The translations under genes were made by a program, and so were the position numbers. From assembly GCF_020510685.1 (NCBI RefSeq), contig NZ_CP075185.1, forward strand, positions 434,001-498,000: a stretch of DNA of 64,000 nucleotides. Reading direction: 5' to 3'. Shown here one piece after another: positions 56,613-64,000 of the stretch (position 1 is its first letter; each line of letters opens with the position of its first letter). The stretch comes from Dechloromonas denitrificans. GTDB taxonomy: Bacteria > Pseudomonadota > Gammaproteobacteria > Burkholderiales > Rhodocyclaceae. The notes below the pieces were generated by a model. That model was not told where the DNA came from. It saw nothing but the letters and a program-made list of their open reading frames with translations, and made no database searches.

Positions 56613-57968
56613 ATGCCGATAGATGTAGAAGAAAAGCCCATGTACGCCGTCGTGGCGGCCGTTCAACTGCCCAGCGTCAGCGACGTCGAGTTCGAGGCCT
56701 CGCTCACCGAGTTGCGCGAACTGGCCAAAACGCTGGGTATCAAGGTGGTCCGCACCTTCGTCCAGAAACGCGCCAGTTTCGATACGACGGCCTACCTCGG
56801 GGTTGGCAAGCGGCAGGAAATCCATCACTACGTGAATCACGAAGCCGATTTCGCCGAGCTGGATGGCGCGGCGCCCGGCACGCCCAAGGCCGGTTTTCTC
56901 GAGATCGGGGCGATCCTTGTCGACCACGAGATCTCGCCGTCGCAGGCGCGCAATCTGGAGAAGGACGTCGGTTGCGAGGTGATGGACCGGACCATGGTCA
57001 TCCTCGAAATTTTCCACCGCAACGCCCGCTCCCGTGCCGCCAAGGCGCAGGTCGAAATCGCCCGCCTCGGCTACATGGCGCCGCGCCTGCGCGAGGCGGC
57101 CAAGCTGGCCGGGCCGCAAGGCCGGCAGCGCAGCGGCGTCGGCGGCCGTGGGGCCGGCGAGTCGCACACCGAGCTGGATAAACGCAAGATCCGCGACCGG
57201 ATCGCCGAACTGCAACAGGAAATCATCGCGATGGATGCCGAGCGCCAGACCCAGCGCGCCCGCCGGCAAGGTCGCCAGGAGCACGCCGGTGTCGCCCTGG
57301 TCGGCTATACCAATGCTGGCAAGTCCACACTGATGCGCGCCCTGACCGGCAGCGAGGTGCTGGTCGCCAACAAGCTGTTCGCCACCCTCGACACCACGGT
57401 GCGCGCCCTCCACCCGGAGAGCGTGCCGCGCGTGCTGGTCAGCGACACCGTCGGCTTCATCAAGAACCTGCCGCACGGCCTGGTCGCCTCGTTCAAATCG
57501 ACGCTCGACGAGGCGCTGGATGCCTCGCTGCTGCTCCACGTCATCGACGCCAGCGATCCCGGTTTCGAACGCCAGCTCGAAGTCACCGACGAAGTGCTGG
57601 CCGAAATCGACGCCGATGCCGTGCCGCGCCTGCGCATCTTCAACAAGATCGACCACGTCGGCGATGAAGCGGCCCAGGCCGAGTGCACGGCGGCCCTGCG
57701 GGCGAAGTATCCGGACTGCATCGTGATGAGCGCCCGCCGGCCGGACGAGGTCGCCAGCCTCCGCCAGACCATCGTCGCCTTTTTCCAGAAGGATCTGGTC
57801 GAGGACGAACTCTTCCTGTCCTGGTCGGCGCAGCAACTGCGCGGCGAGATCTACGCCAACTGCGAGGTGCTGGAAGAACGCGCCGACGGCGACGGCGCCT
57901 TTTTCCGCGTGCGCTGCGAGGGCAGTGTCCTGCAGCGGCTGCGCGAACAGTTCGCGCAGCCGCGCTGA
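56613..57968 (+). CDS. hflX: Ribosome-associated GTPase HflX
   Basis: A 451-aa GTPase that splits stalled 70S ribosomes. The N-terminal HflX domain (TTAYLGVGKRQEIHH, GCEVMDRTMVILEIFHRNAR), a helical linker with GRQRSGVGGRGAGESHTELD, and the G domain (G1 GYTNAGKST, G3 DTVGF, G4 NKID) are all present, plus a C-terminal extension. It is away from the hfq-hflX cluster seen in many proteobacteria, so it may be a second copy. ATG at 56613 is chosen; 56640 is possible. Confidence 0.93.
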   Translation: MPIDVEEKPMYAVVAAVQLPSVSDVEFEASLTELRELAKTLGIKVVRTFVQKRASFDTTAYLGVGKRQEIHHYVNHEADFAELDGAAPGTPKAGFLEIGAILVDHEISPSQARNLEKDVGCEVMDRTMVILEIFHRNARSRAAKAQVEIARLGYMAPRLREAAKLAGPQGRQRSGVGGRGAGESHTELDKRKIRDRIAELQQEIIAMDAERQTQRARRQGRQEHAGVALVGYTNAGKSTLMRALTGSEVLVANKLFATLDTTVRALHPESVPRVLVSDTVGFIKNLPHGLVASFKSTLDEALDASLLLHVIDASDPGFERQLEVTDEVLAEIDADAVPRLRIFNKIDHVGDEAAQAECTAALRAKYPDCIVMSARRPDEVASLRQTIVAFFQKDLVEDELFLSWSAQQLRGEIYANCEVLEERADGDGAFFRVRCEGSVLQRLREQFAQPR

Positions 57969-57988
57969 ACAGGTGTCCGGAAATCTCC

Positions 57989-58936
57989 ATGAATGCCAGT
58001 TCACAGGTTTCGCCGGCAATCGGCACCCCTAAGAACTATCGCGGCCGTTTCGCCCCGTCGCCGACCGGCCCGCTGCATTTCGGCTCGCTGATCGCCGCCG
58101 TCGGCAGCTATCTCGACGCCCGTAGCCAGGGCGGCGAATGGCTGGTCCGCATGGAGAACATCGATACGCCGCGCAACGTGCCGGGCGCGGCCGAGCAAAT
58201 CCTCGCCACGCTGGAAGCTTTCGGCTTCGAGTGGGATGGCCCGGTGCTCTGGCAAAGCCGGCGCCGCGAGGCGTACCAGGCGGCGCTGGAAAGCCTGACA
58301 GCGGCCGGGCTGGTTTATGGCTGTGCCTGTTCGCGCAAGGAAATCGCCGATTCGGCCGGGCGCCCGGCGATTGACGGCGGCTTGGCCTACCCGGGGCTTT
58401 GCCGCACTGGCCTGCCGCCCGGGCGGGCGGCACGGGCCTGGCGGCTGCGGGTCGATGACCGGGAGATCGCCTTCACCGATCGGCTGCAGGGCCGGATCAG
58501 CCAGCACCTCGAACGCGACGTCGGCGATTTCGTGCTGCTCAGGGCCGACGGTTTGTTCGCCTATCAACTGGCGGTGACCGTGGACGACCATTTCCAGGGC
58601 ATTTCCGATATTGTGCGCGGTGCCGATCTGCTGGCGTCGACGCCGCGCCAGATCTGGTTGCAGCGTTGCCTGGGTTTTGCCGAACCGCGCTATGCCCACT
58701 TGCCGGTGGCGAGCAATGCGGCCGGCGAGAAGCTCTCCAAGCAGACGCTGGCACCGGCGCTGGCGACCGACCGGGCGGCGGCCGAACTGGTCGCTGCCTT
58801 GTGCTTTCTCGGCCAGGCGGCACCGGCCGAACTGGCCGGCGCGCCGCTCGCCGAAGTCTGGGCCTGGGCCTTTGCCAACTGGGTCTTTGCCGCCATTCCG
58901 CGGCTGCCCGCTATTCCTCTGTCGGCTCCGGGCTGA
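57989..58936 (+). CDS. gluQ: Glutamyl-Q tRNA(Asp) synthetase
   Basis: A 315-aa truncated glutamyl-tRNA synthetase that glutamylates queuosine in tRNA(Asp). It has the class I motifs GRFAPSPTGPLHFGSL (HIGH-like) and GEKLSKQT (KMSKS-like), a Zn-binding CACSRKE region, and lacks the C-terminal anticodon domain. 20 bases after hflX. Its 3' end overlaps the convergent cardiolipin synthase gene by 26 bases. Confidence 0.93.
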   Translation: MNASSQVSPAIGTPKNYRGRFAPSPTGPLHFGSLIAAVGSYLDARSQGGEWLVRMENIDTPRNVPGAAEQILATLEAFGFEWDGPVLWQSRRREAYQAALESLTAAGLVYGCACSRKEIADSAGRPAIDGGLAYPGLCRTGLPPGRAARAWRLRVDDREIAFTDRLQGRISQHLERDVGDFVLLRADGLFAYQLAVTVDDHFQGISDIVRGADLLASTPRQIWLQRCLGFAEPRYAHLPVASNAAGEKLSKQTLAPALATDRAAAELVAALCFLGQAAPAELAGAPLAEVWAWAFANWVFAAIPRLPAIPLSAPG

Positions 58937-60122
58937 CGCCCGGCGTTTCTTCGTCGGCCCGCCAGTGCTTGGGTCCGTAGCCGGTCAGGCCGACCAGGAT
59001 GCGGACCAGGCCGTAACTCAGCCAGCGCATGAAGTGGGAATGCCAGGGCTGGCGACTCAGGTCGTCGCGGCGAATTTCCCGGCCGCCGGAGGTCAGGGCC
59101 GCCTTGATGCTGGCCTGCAGCTGACCGGCGAACACCGCGTCGTGGATGACCAGATTGGCTTCCTTGGCGAGCAACAGGCTGAACGGGTCGATATTCGACG
59201 AGCCGACGGTGGCCCACTGACCGTCGATCACCGCCACCTTGGCGTGCATGAAGCTCTTTTCGTACTCGAAGATCCGGATGCCCTGCTCCAGCGTTACCGC
59301 ATAGAGCGCCTGGGTCGCGAAGCGGAGCATCGGGTGGTCGGTCTTGCCCTGGGCCAGGATGGTGATGGCCACGCCGCGCCGGGCGGCGGCCTGTAGCGCC
59401 AGGCCGAAACGGAGGCCGGGCAGGAAGTAGGCGTTGGCGATCAGTATTTCGTGCTGCGCCGTGTTGATGGCGCGCAGGTAGGCGTGGATGATGTCGTTGC
59501 GGTGCCGGATATTGTCGCGGATCAGGAAGGCGGCCGATTGCGAGCCGCTGACCTCGGCCGGCGGCAGCAGCGGCGGGTCGAGCCGGAAACGGCGCTTGAA
59601 ATTGACCCACGAAACGATTTCCCACATCCGGCGAACCGCGTGGTGCATCGGGCGCAAGACCGGGCCCTCGATGCGGACCGCGTAGTCGTAGCGCGGCCGC
59701 ATCTCTTCCGGGGCGTTGTCGTCGTCGATGATGTTGATGCCGCCGACAAAGGCGATCCGCGCGTCGATCACCACCAGCTTGCGGTGCAGGCGGCGCAGCC
59801 GGTGGCGGCGCATGTGAAAGCGCCCGATTTCCGGCCGGTAGAGCATGGCGCGAACGCCGGCGGCGGTCAGCCGCGGCAGGAAGTCGGCGGTGAAATTCCG
59901 CGCGCCGAAGCCGTCGACCGTGACATTGACCTGGACGCCGCGCGCTGCAGCGCGGCAGAGCGCCGCGGCGACTTCGTGGCCGACCGGGTCGGCGGCGAAA
60001 ATATAGCTTTCGAGGAAAATTTCGAGCGCCGCCGCGTCGATGGCGGCGAGCAGGGCAGGGAAGTACTCCGCCCCCGAGTTGAGCAGCGTCAGTCGGTTGC
60101 CCGGCAGGAATTCAGGCGACAT
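58911..60122 (-). CDS. clsB: Cardiolipin synthase-like phospholipase D protein (ClsB type)
   Basis: A 403-aa membrane-associated phosphatidyltransferase with two HKD motifs: HRKLVVIDARIAFVGGI and HAKVAVIDGQWATVGSSNID. There is no N-terminal membrane helix, the ClsB rather than ClsA pattern. It starts 11 bases inside the end of the upstream EEP gene, as in the ybhP-clsB pair of enterobacteria. Confidence 0.92.
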   Translation of the reverse strand: MSPEFLPGNRLTLLNSGAEYFPALLAAIDAAALEIFLESYIFAADPVGHEVAAALCRAAARGVQVNVTVDGFGARNFTADFLPRLTAAGVRAMLYRPEIGRFHMRRHRLRRLHRKLVVIDARIAFVGGINIIDDDNAPEEMRPRYDYAVRIEGPVLRPMHHAVRRMWEIVSWVNFKRRFRLDPPLLPPAEVSGSQSAAFLIRDNIRHRNDIIHAYLRAINTAQHEILIANAYFLPGLRFGLALQAAARRGVAITILAQGKTDHPMLRFATQALYAVTLEQGIRIFEYEKSFMHAKVAVIDGQWATVGSSNIDPFSLLLAKEANLVIHDAVFAGQLQASIKAALTSGGREIRRDDLSRQPWHSHFMRWLSYGLVRILVGLTGYGPKHWRADEETPGVSPEPTEE

Positions 60123-60870
60123 CTCGCGTCAGATGGGCCGACAGTGCGGCGTGGTCGGAGATGGCCGACCACGGCTGGCCGAAATGCACCTCGGTGCGCT
60201 GCACCGCGAAGCCGCGCACGTAGATACGGTCGAGCCGGAACATCGGCCGCGCCGCCGGGAAACTGCACACCGGCCGCCCGGCTCCGTGGCTGAACACTTC
60301 GCTCAGGCCGAGGCGCTGGGCCAGCTGGCCGTTGGCCCGGTTGTTCCAGTCGTTGAAATCGCCGGCGATGATCAGCGGCGCGTCCGGTTCGGCCATGTTC
60401 TCCAGGTATTTGGCCAGGGCGCCCATCTGCTTGCGCCGGGAATAGCCGAACAGCGACAGATGGACACAGACGCAATGGGCCGCGGGACCATTCGGCAAGT
60501 CGATCCGGCAATGCAGCAGGCCGCGTTTTTCGAACTTCAGGTGCGTCACGTCCTGATTGTGCGAGTGCAGGATCGGAAAGCGCGAGAGGATCGCGTTGCC
60601 GTGGTGGCCATGGTCGTAGATCATATTGCGGCCATAGGCCGAAGCCTGCCAGATGTCCTCGGCGAGAAATTCATGCTGCGCTTCGGCCGGCCAGTTGTCG
60701 TGGGTTTCGGCGTGACCGATATGCAGCCCCTGGACTTCCTGCAGAAAAACGATGTCCGGATTGAGATGGCGCAGCCGCTCGCGCAACTCGTGCACCATCA
60801 TCTTCCGGTTGAATTGCGAAAAGCCTTTGTGGATGTTGTAGGTGGTGACGTGCAGGGCTGGTTGGGTCAT
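60112..60870 (-). CDS. Endonuclease/exonuclease/phosphatase family protein (YbhP-like)
   Basis: A 252-aa protein with the EEP fold: TYNIHKGFS, FLQEVQGL (metal-binding Glu), GHHGNAILSRFPI, IIAGDFNDWNNR and SDHAALSAHL. Its pairing with clsB, with overlapping ends, matches a conserved enterobacterial arrangement where the partner acts in envelope-lipid metabolism. The substrate is unknown. Confidence 0.88.
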   Translation of the reverse strand: MTQPALHVTTYNIHKGFSQFNRKMMVHELRERLRHLNPDIVFLQEVQGLHIGHAETHDNWPAEAQHEFLAEDIWQASAYGRNMIYDHGHHGNAILSRFPILHSHNQDVTHLKFEKRGLLHCRIDLPNGPAAHCVCVHLSLFGYSRRKQMGALAKYLENMAEPDAPLIIAGDFNDWNNRANGQLAQRLGLSEVFSHGAGRPVCSFPAARPMFRLDRIYVRGFAVQRTEVHFGQPWSAISDHAALSAHLTRDVA

Positions 60871-60877
60871 CGCCAGC

Positions 60878-61975
60878 TCAGGAGATTTCGAGCATGCGGT
60901 CGAGGGCCAGCTTGGCCAGCTTGGCCTCGTGTTCCGGAACCTTGATCTGATTGACGATCTTGCCCTCGGCCAGATTCTCCAGCGTCCACGCCAGATGCTG
61001 CGGATCAATGCGCTGCATCGTCGAGCACATGCAGACGGTGGTCGCCATGAACTGGACGATCTTGTTCTGCGGCAAAACTTCTTTCGCCAGCCGGTCGACC
61101 AGGTTCAGCTCGGTGCCGACCAGCCAGCGCGTGCCTGCCGGCGCTTCCTTGATGGTCTTGACGATGTGTTCGGTTGAGCCGACATAATCGGAAGCGGCGC
61201 AGACTTCGAAATTGCATTCCGGGTGGGCGATCACCTTGCCCTCCGGGTACTTGGCGCGGAAGGCGTCGATCTGCGACTTCTGGAACATCTGGTGCACCGA
61301 GCAGTGGCCCTTCCAGAGCAGGATCTTGGCCTTCTTGATCTGCGCCGGAGTCAGACCGCCGAGTTCGAGGTCGGGATCCCAGACGACCATCTCGTCCATC
61401 GGAATGCCCATGTTGTGGCCGGTCCATCGGCCGAGATGCTGGTCGGGGAAGAACAGCACTTTCGGGCGGCGGGCGAAGGCCCATTTGGCGATGGTGCCGG
61501 CATTCGACGACGTGCACACGATGCCGCCGTGTTCGCCGCAGAAGGCTTTCAGGTCGGCTGCCGAGTTGATGTAGGTGACCGGTGTCACTTCTTCCTCGGC
61601 ATTCAGCACCGAGTTCAGTTCGCGCCAGCAGCGTTCCACCTTGGCCAGGTTGGCCATGTCGGCCATCGAACAGCCGGCGGCGAGGTCGGGCAGAATGGCG
61701 ACCTGGTGCGGCGCGGTCATGATGTCGGCGACTTCGGCCATGAAATGCACGCCGCAGAAAATCACGTATTCCGAATCGGTCTGCGCGGCGAGCTTCGAGA
61801 GCTTCAGCGAATCGCCAGTCAGATCGGCATATTGGTAGATGTCGGCGCGCTGGTAATGGTGGCAGAGGATGACCGCCTTCTTGCCGAGCTTGGCGCGGGC
61901 AACCCGGATGCGTTCCTGGCAGGCGTCGTCGGAGAGCTTGTTGAAGGGGTCGAAAGCAATTGTCGCTGTGTGCAT
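60878..61975 (-). CDS. nadA: Quinolinate synthase
   Basis: A 365-aa [4Fe-4S] enzyme condensing iminoaspartate with dihydroxyacetone phosphate in NAD synthesis. Typical motifs: ILCHHYQRADIYQYAD, GVHFMAEVADI, GIVCTSSNAG, HPECNFEVC and the cluster cysteine region TVCMCSTM. ATG at 61975; an upstream open frame lacks similarity. 7 bases separate its stop from the EEP start. Confidence 0.95.
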   Translation of the reverse strand: MHTATIAFDPFNKLSDDACQERIRVARAKLGKKAVILCHHYQRADIYQYADLTGDSLKLSKLAAQTDSEYVIFCGVHFMAEVADIMTAPHQVAILPDLAAGCSMADMANLAKVERCWRELNSVLNAEEEVTPVTYINSAADLKAFCGEHGGIVCTSSNAGTIAKWAFARRPKVLFFPDQHLGRWTGHNMGIPMDEMVVWDPDLELGGLTPAQIKKAKILLWKGHCSVHQMFQKSQIDAFRAKYPEGKVIAHPECNFEVCAASDYVGSTEHIVKTIKEAPAGTRWLVGTELNLVDRLAKEVLPQNKIVQFMATTVCMCSTMQRIDPQHLAWTLENLAEGKIVNQIKVPEHEAKLAKLALDRMLEIS

Positions 61976-62018
61976 GCTGGTCTCTGAAAAAGCGGGCTCT
62001 GCGGCCCGGTGAGGTGAA

Positions 62019-62471
62019 TTATCCCTGATGCCAGGGCAGGCCGGCTCGCCGCCAGCCTCCGATGTTGTTGCGCTGGCCGTTGGCATCCTTGTCGCCTTCG
62101 AAGCCTTCGAGGATGTTGTAGCTGTTGGCGTAGCCGGCTTCGGTCGCGGCCGTCGCCGCGGCGACCGAACGGACGCCGCTGCGGCAGAGAAAGAGCACGG
62201 CGGCTTCCGGATCGACCTGGCGTTGCAGTTCGGCGAGAAAGTTCGGATTGCGGATGCCGCCGGGGTACTGGTTCCATTCGATTTCGACGGCGCCCGGTAC
62301 GCGGCCAACCCAGTCCTGCTCGGCGCGTGTGCGGACATCGACGAGCCGGGCGCCGGGGGCGAGGCGGAGCAGGTCAAAAGCCTCCTGCGGCGTCAGTTCG
62401 CCGTTGTAGGCGCGCCCCAGAGCCTGGCTGCGGGCCTGGGCCAGGGTAAGGATCTCGGTTAACTTTCCCAT
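62019..62471 (-). CDS. Rhodanese-like domain protein
   Basis: A 150-aa single-domain sulfurtransferase. The domain spans about residues 25-140: LVDVRTRAEQDWVGRVPGAV and the active-site loop LCRSGVRSVAAA (Cys nucleophile). Compared with GlpE-type proteins the N-terminus is longer by about 25 residues. ATG at 62471, two codons after a weaker TTG. Divergent from the CDF transporter by 47 bases. Confidence 0.9.
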   Translation of the reverse strand: MGKLTEILTLAQARSQALGRAYNGELTPQEAFDLLRLAPGARLVDVRTRAEQDWVGRVPGAVEIEWNQYPGGIRNPNFLAELQRQVDPEAAVLFLCRSGVRSVAAATAATEAGYANSYNILEGFEGDKDANGQRNNIGGWRRAGLPWHQG

Positions 62472-62518
62472 AATCAATGGCTGCTAGAATCGTGGCCCGA
62501 CAGTATAGGGCAGACAAC

Positions 62519-63691
62519 ATGGAACACGGACAACCCCCGCAAACACAGGCCTCGCCGGCCGACCGGGCGGTCGAGGCGCAACGCGCTACCTGGGTCAGCG
62601 TCGCAGTCAATCTGGTGATGACCGTGGTGCAGTTGCTGGTCGGCTGGCTGGCCCACTCGCAATCGCTGGTCGCGCACGGGCTGCATTCGTTCTCCGATCT
62701 GCTGTCGGATTTCCTGGTTATCTACGCCAGTCGGGAGAGCGCCCATCCGGCCGACCAGTCGCATCCCTACGGCCATGCCCGCGTCGAAACCGCGGCCACG
62801 CTGCTCCTCGGCGTATCGCTCAGCTTGATCGGCGGCGGGATCCTGTGGGAATCCGGCATGCGTCTGCAGCACATCGAGGCGCTGCCGGCGGTCGAGTTTT
62901 CGGCCTTCTGGGTGGCGGTGGCGACCGTCGTTTCCAAGGAGGTGCTCTATCGCTACCTGATCAAGGTCGCCGAACGGCTGCGTTCCCAACTGATGATCGC
63001 CAATGCCCTGCACACGCGGGCCGATGCGGCGTCGGCGCTGGTCGTCGTGGTCGGTATCGGTGGCGCGCTGCTTGGCTGGTCCTTTCTCGACCTGCTGGCG
63101 GCGGCGCTGATGGGTTTCATGATCCTGCGCATGGGCGCCGGCCTGGCCTGGGGAGCGATCAAGGAGCTGATCGATACCGGGCTGGACGAGGCGCAGGTCG
63201 ACGCCATCCGCCTGAGCTTGCTGGCGACGCCCGGCGTGCGCGGCTTGCACGAACTGCGGACGAGGCGCATGGCGCATCAGGCGCTGGTCGATGCGCATGT
63301 CCAGGTCGATGCCCGGATCAGCGTTTCGGAAGGCCACCGCATTGCCGAATCGGCGCGCGCCAGGGTTTTGCGCGAGCACCCCGAGGTCCTCGATGTGCTG
63401 GTCCATATCGACCCGGAAGATGATTTCGATCCCGATCAGATGGTGGTCCGCCTGCCATCCCGTGAAGTCTTGTTGCAGGAATTGAAACCGCTGCTCGCTG
63501 AACTGCCCGAGCCGGAAAAGATCGTGCTGCATTACCTAGGTGGCGGAGTCGAAGTCGAGGTGTTTCTCGGTCACGCCTTTTTCGAGAACGGCGAGGTCTT
63601 GCGCCGGGCCGAATCGGTGGTTGCGGCCCGTCTGCATGAACATCCGACAATCCGCGCGGTGTCCTTGAATTGCATGATTGCACCAATATAG
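62519..63691 (+). CDS. Cation diffusion facilitator metal exporter
   Basis: A 390-aa CDF transporter with six membrane helices and the metal-site pairs HSFSDLLSD (TM2) and HTRADAASA (TM5), the D/H arrangement seen in Zn2+ or Fe2+ exporters. A cytoplasmic domain (about 210-290) and a further C-terminal 100 residues (VEVEVFLGHAFFENGEV), longer than FieF (300 aa), follow. ATG at 62519 has AGGG upstream. Confidence 0.92.
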   Translation: MEHGQPPQTQASPADRAVEAQRATWVSVAVNLVMTVVQLLVGWLAHSQSLVAHGLHSFSDLLSDFLVIYASRESAHPADQSHPYGHARVETAATLLLGVSLSLIGGGILWESGMRLQHIEALPAVEFSAFWVAVATVVSKEVLYRYLIKVAERLRSQLMIANALHTRADAASALVVVVGIGGALLGWSFLDLLAAALMGFMILRMGAGLAWGAIKELIDTGLDEAQVDAIRLSLLATPGVRGLHELRTRRMAHQALVDAHVQVDARISVSEGHRIAESARARVLREHPEVLDVLVHIDPEDDFDPDQMVVRLPSREVLLQELKPLLAELPEPEKIVLHYLGGGVEVEVFLGHAFFENGEVLRRAESVVAARLHEHPTIRAVSLNCMIAPI

Positions 63692-63694
63692 TGC
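63680..63694 (+). promoter_or_regulatory. NtrC-type binding site, distal
   Basis: GCAC-N7-GTGC (GCACCAATATAGTGC), matching the NtrC consensus core. It overlaps the end of the CDF gene and lies about 110 bases upstream of the sigma-54 promoter. A second site is centred 30 bases downstream. Confidence 0.7.
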
Positions 63695-63709
63695 GTATTG
63701 TTCTTGTTG

Positions 63710-63724
63710 GCACAAACTTGGTGC
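63710..63724 (+). promoter_or_regulatory. NtrC-type binding site, proximal
   Basis: GCAC-N7-GTGC (GCACAAACTTGGTGC). Centres of the two sites are 30 bases apart, about three helical turns, the usual layout of an NtrC enhancer pair upstream of glnA. Confidence 0.72.
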
Positions 63725-63788
63725 GTTAATTTCTTGCTTAAACCCTGTATCTCCTTGTGGCAAAATACAAAGTCTAGCTGCCGGACTT

Positions 63789-63804
63789 TGGCACGCTTTC
63801 TGCT
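63789..63804 (+). promoter_or_regulatory. Sigma-54 promoter of glnA
   Basis: TGGCACGCTTTCTGCT carries GG at 63790-63791 and GC at 63802-63803 with exactly 10 bases between, and matches the -24 element TGGCACG perfectly. The expected start of transcription is about 12 bases further on, leaving a leader of about 60 bases before the ATG. Confidence 0.82.
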
Positions 63805-63877
63805 AATTTCCCCGCGTTGAAATTTTTTATTGGCGCCGGATCAACCGGCACCCTGTTTTCTTAGGAGACTTACGCTC

Positions 63878-64000
63878 ATGGCAACCCCGCAAGACGTGAT
63901 GAACATGGTCAAGGAAAACGACGCCAAGTTCGTCGATTTCCGTTTTACCGATACCCGCGGCAAGGAACAGCACGTCACCGTGCCGGTCTCCGCTTTTGAC
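63878..64000 (+). CDS. glnA: Glutamine synthetase type I, 3' partial
   Basis: The first 41 codons of glutamine synthetase, cut by the window edge: [15 protein letters not shown], then [19 protein letters not shown] is the standard GlnA N-terminus. The ribosome site AGGAG is at 63863-63867. Upstream DNA has paired NtrC-like sites and a sigma-54 promoter, so expression should rise under nitrogen limitation. Confidence 0.95.
   Translation, partial: MATPQDVMNMVKENDAKFVDFRFTDTRGKEQHVTVPVSAFD

Overview
This is about 64 kb of high-GC chromosome (roughly 65 percent by eye) with bacterial gene density, many ATGA-type start/stop overlaps and Gram-negative features: an RND efflux tripartite system, outer-membrane lipoproteins, PBP1A and a sigma-54/NtrC-type glnA promoter. 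Protein character and gene content (propionate-type fermentation genes, N-type ATPase, ACR3 arsenic operon, VF530 protein, DUF3616 protein) best fit a betaproteobacterium of the Rhodocyclaceae/Azonexaceae group (Propionivibrio, Dechloromonas or relatives). The genus is inference. No rRNA, tRNA, CRISPR array, transposase or phage gene was recognised.

Layout. 1-8.7 kb: pyruvate fermentation on the plus strand: pflA (cut by the window edge), a MaoC-phosphotransacetylase fusion, ackA, a formate/nitrite channel, then a biotin-dependent methylmalonyl-CoA:pyruvate carboxytransferase (5S, 12S, small accessory protein, 1.3S biotin carrier) and an unknown 113-aa protein. 8.7-11.2 kb: a LytS/LytTR two-component pair of the BtsSR/YpdAB type, plausibly sensing pyruvate. 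11.2-18.4 kb: a small CC-motif protein, then an RND efflux operon divergent from its TetR regulator. 18.4-24 kb: relic of a HAD phosphatase, an AraC regulator and a divergent IorAB-type molybdenum hydroxylase with XdhC and MocA maturation proteins. 24-27.1 kb: a lower-GC accessory patch (PIN-like protein, Cys-rich exported protein, VF530 protein, exported protein with a tandem duplication). 27.4-32.3 kb: thioredoxin-like protein plus permease, an exported phytochelatin-synthase-like peptidase, PBP1A. 32.8-36.9 kb: AraC regulator, Ohr, exported alpha/beta hydrolase, a cupin whose 5' end is fused to an HtrA protease remnant, DUF3616 protein. 36.9-43 kb (minus): an N-ATPase operon, atpDCQBEFAG, with no atpR and with a b-delta fusion. 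43.1-47.3 kb (minus): arsR-arsC-arsD-arsA-acr3. 47.6-56.5 kb (plus): peptide-type ABC importer, GntR regulator, gamma-glutamyltransferase-like enzyme and a bile-acid-symporter-family carrier. 56.6-64 kb: hflX, gluQ, a phospholipase-D-type cardiolipin synthase with an EEP phosphatase, nadA, rhodanese, CDF metal exporter and the start of glnA.

How the parts may work together: the first cluster makes the pyruvate branch point of a succinate-propionate fermentation. Pyruvate goes to formate plus acetyl-CoA, then acetate and ATP, while the transcarboxylase moves a carboxyl group from methylmalonyl-CoA to pyruvate without spending ATP. The neighbouring two-component pair would be a fitting pyruvate sensor. 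The N-ATPase would be an additional ion-translocating ATPase. Several thiol and metal functions (phytochelatin-synthase-like enzyme, GGT-like enzyme with peptide importer, ars operon, Ohr, CDF exporter, permease/thioredoxin pair) are scattered through the window, but nothing here shows that they are co-regulated. Clear regulatory DNA is present upstream of glnA (two NtrC-type sites and a sigma-54 promoter). Likely operators precede the efflux operon, arsR, the peptide ABC operon and the AraC/ohr pair.
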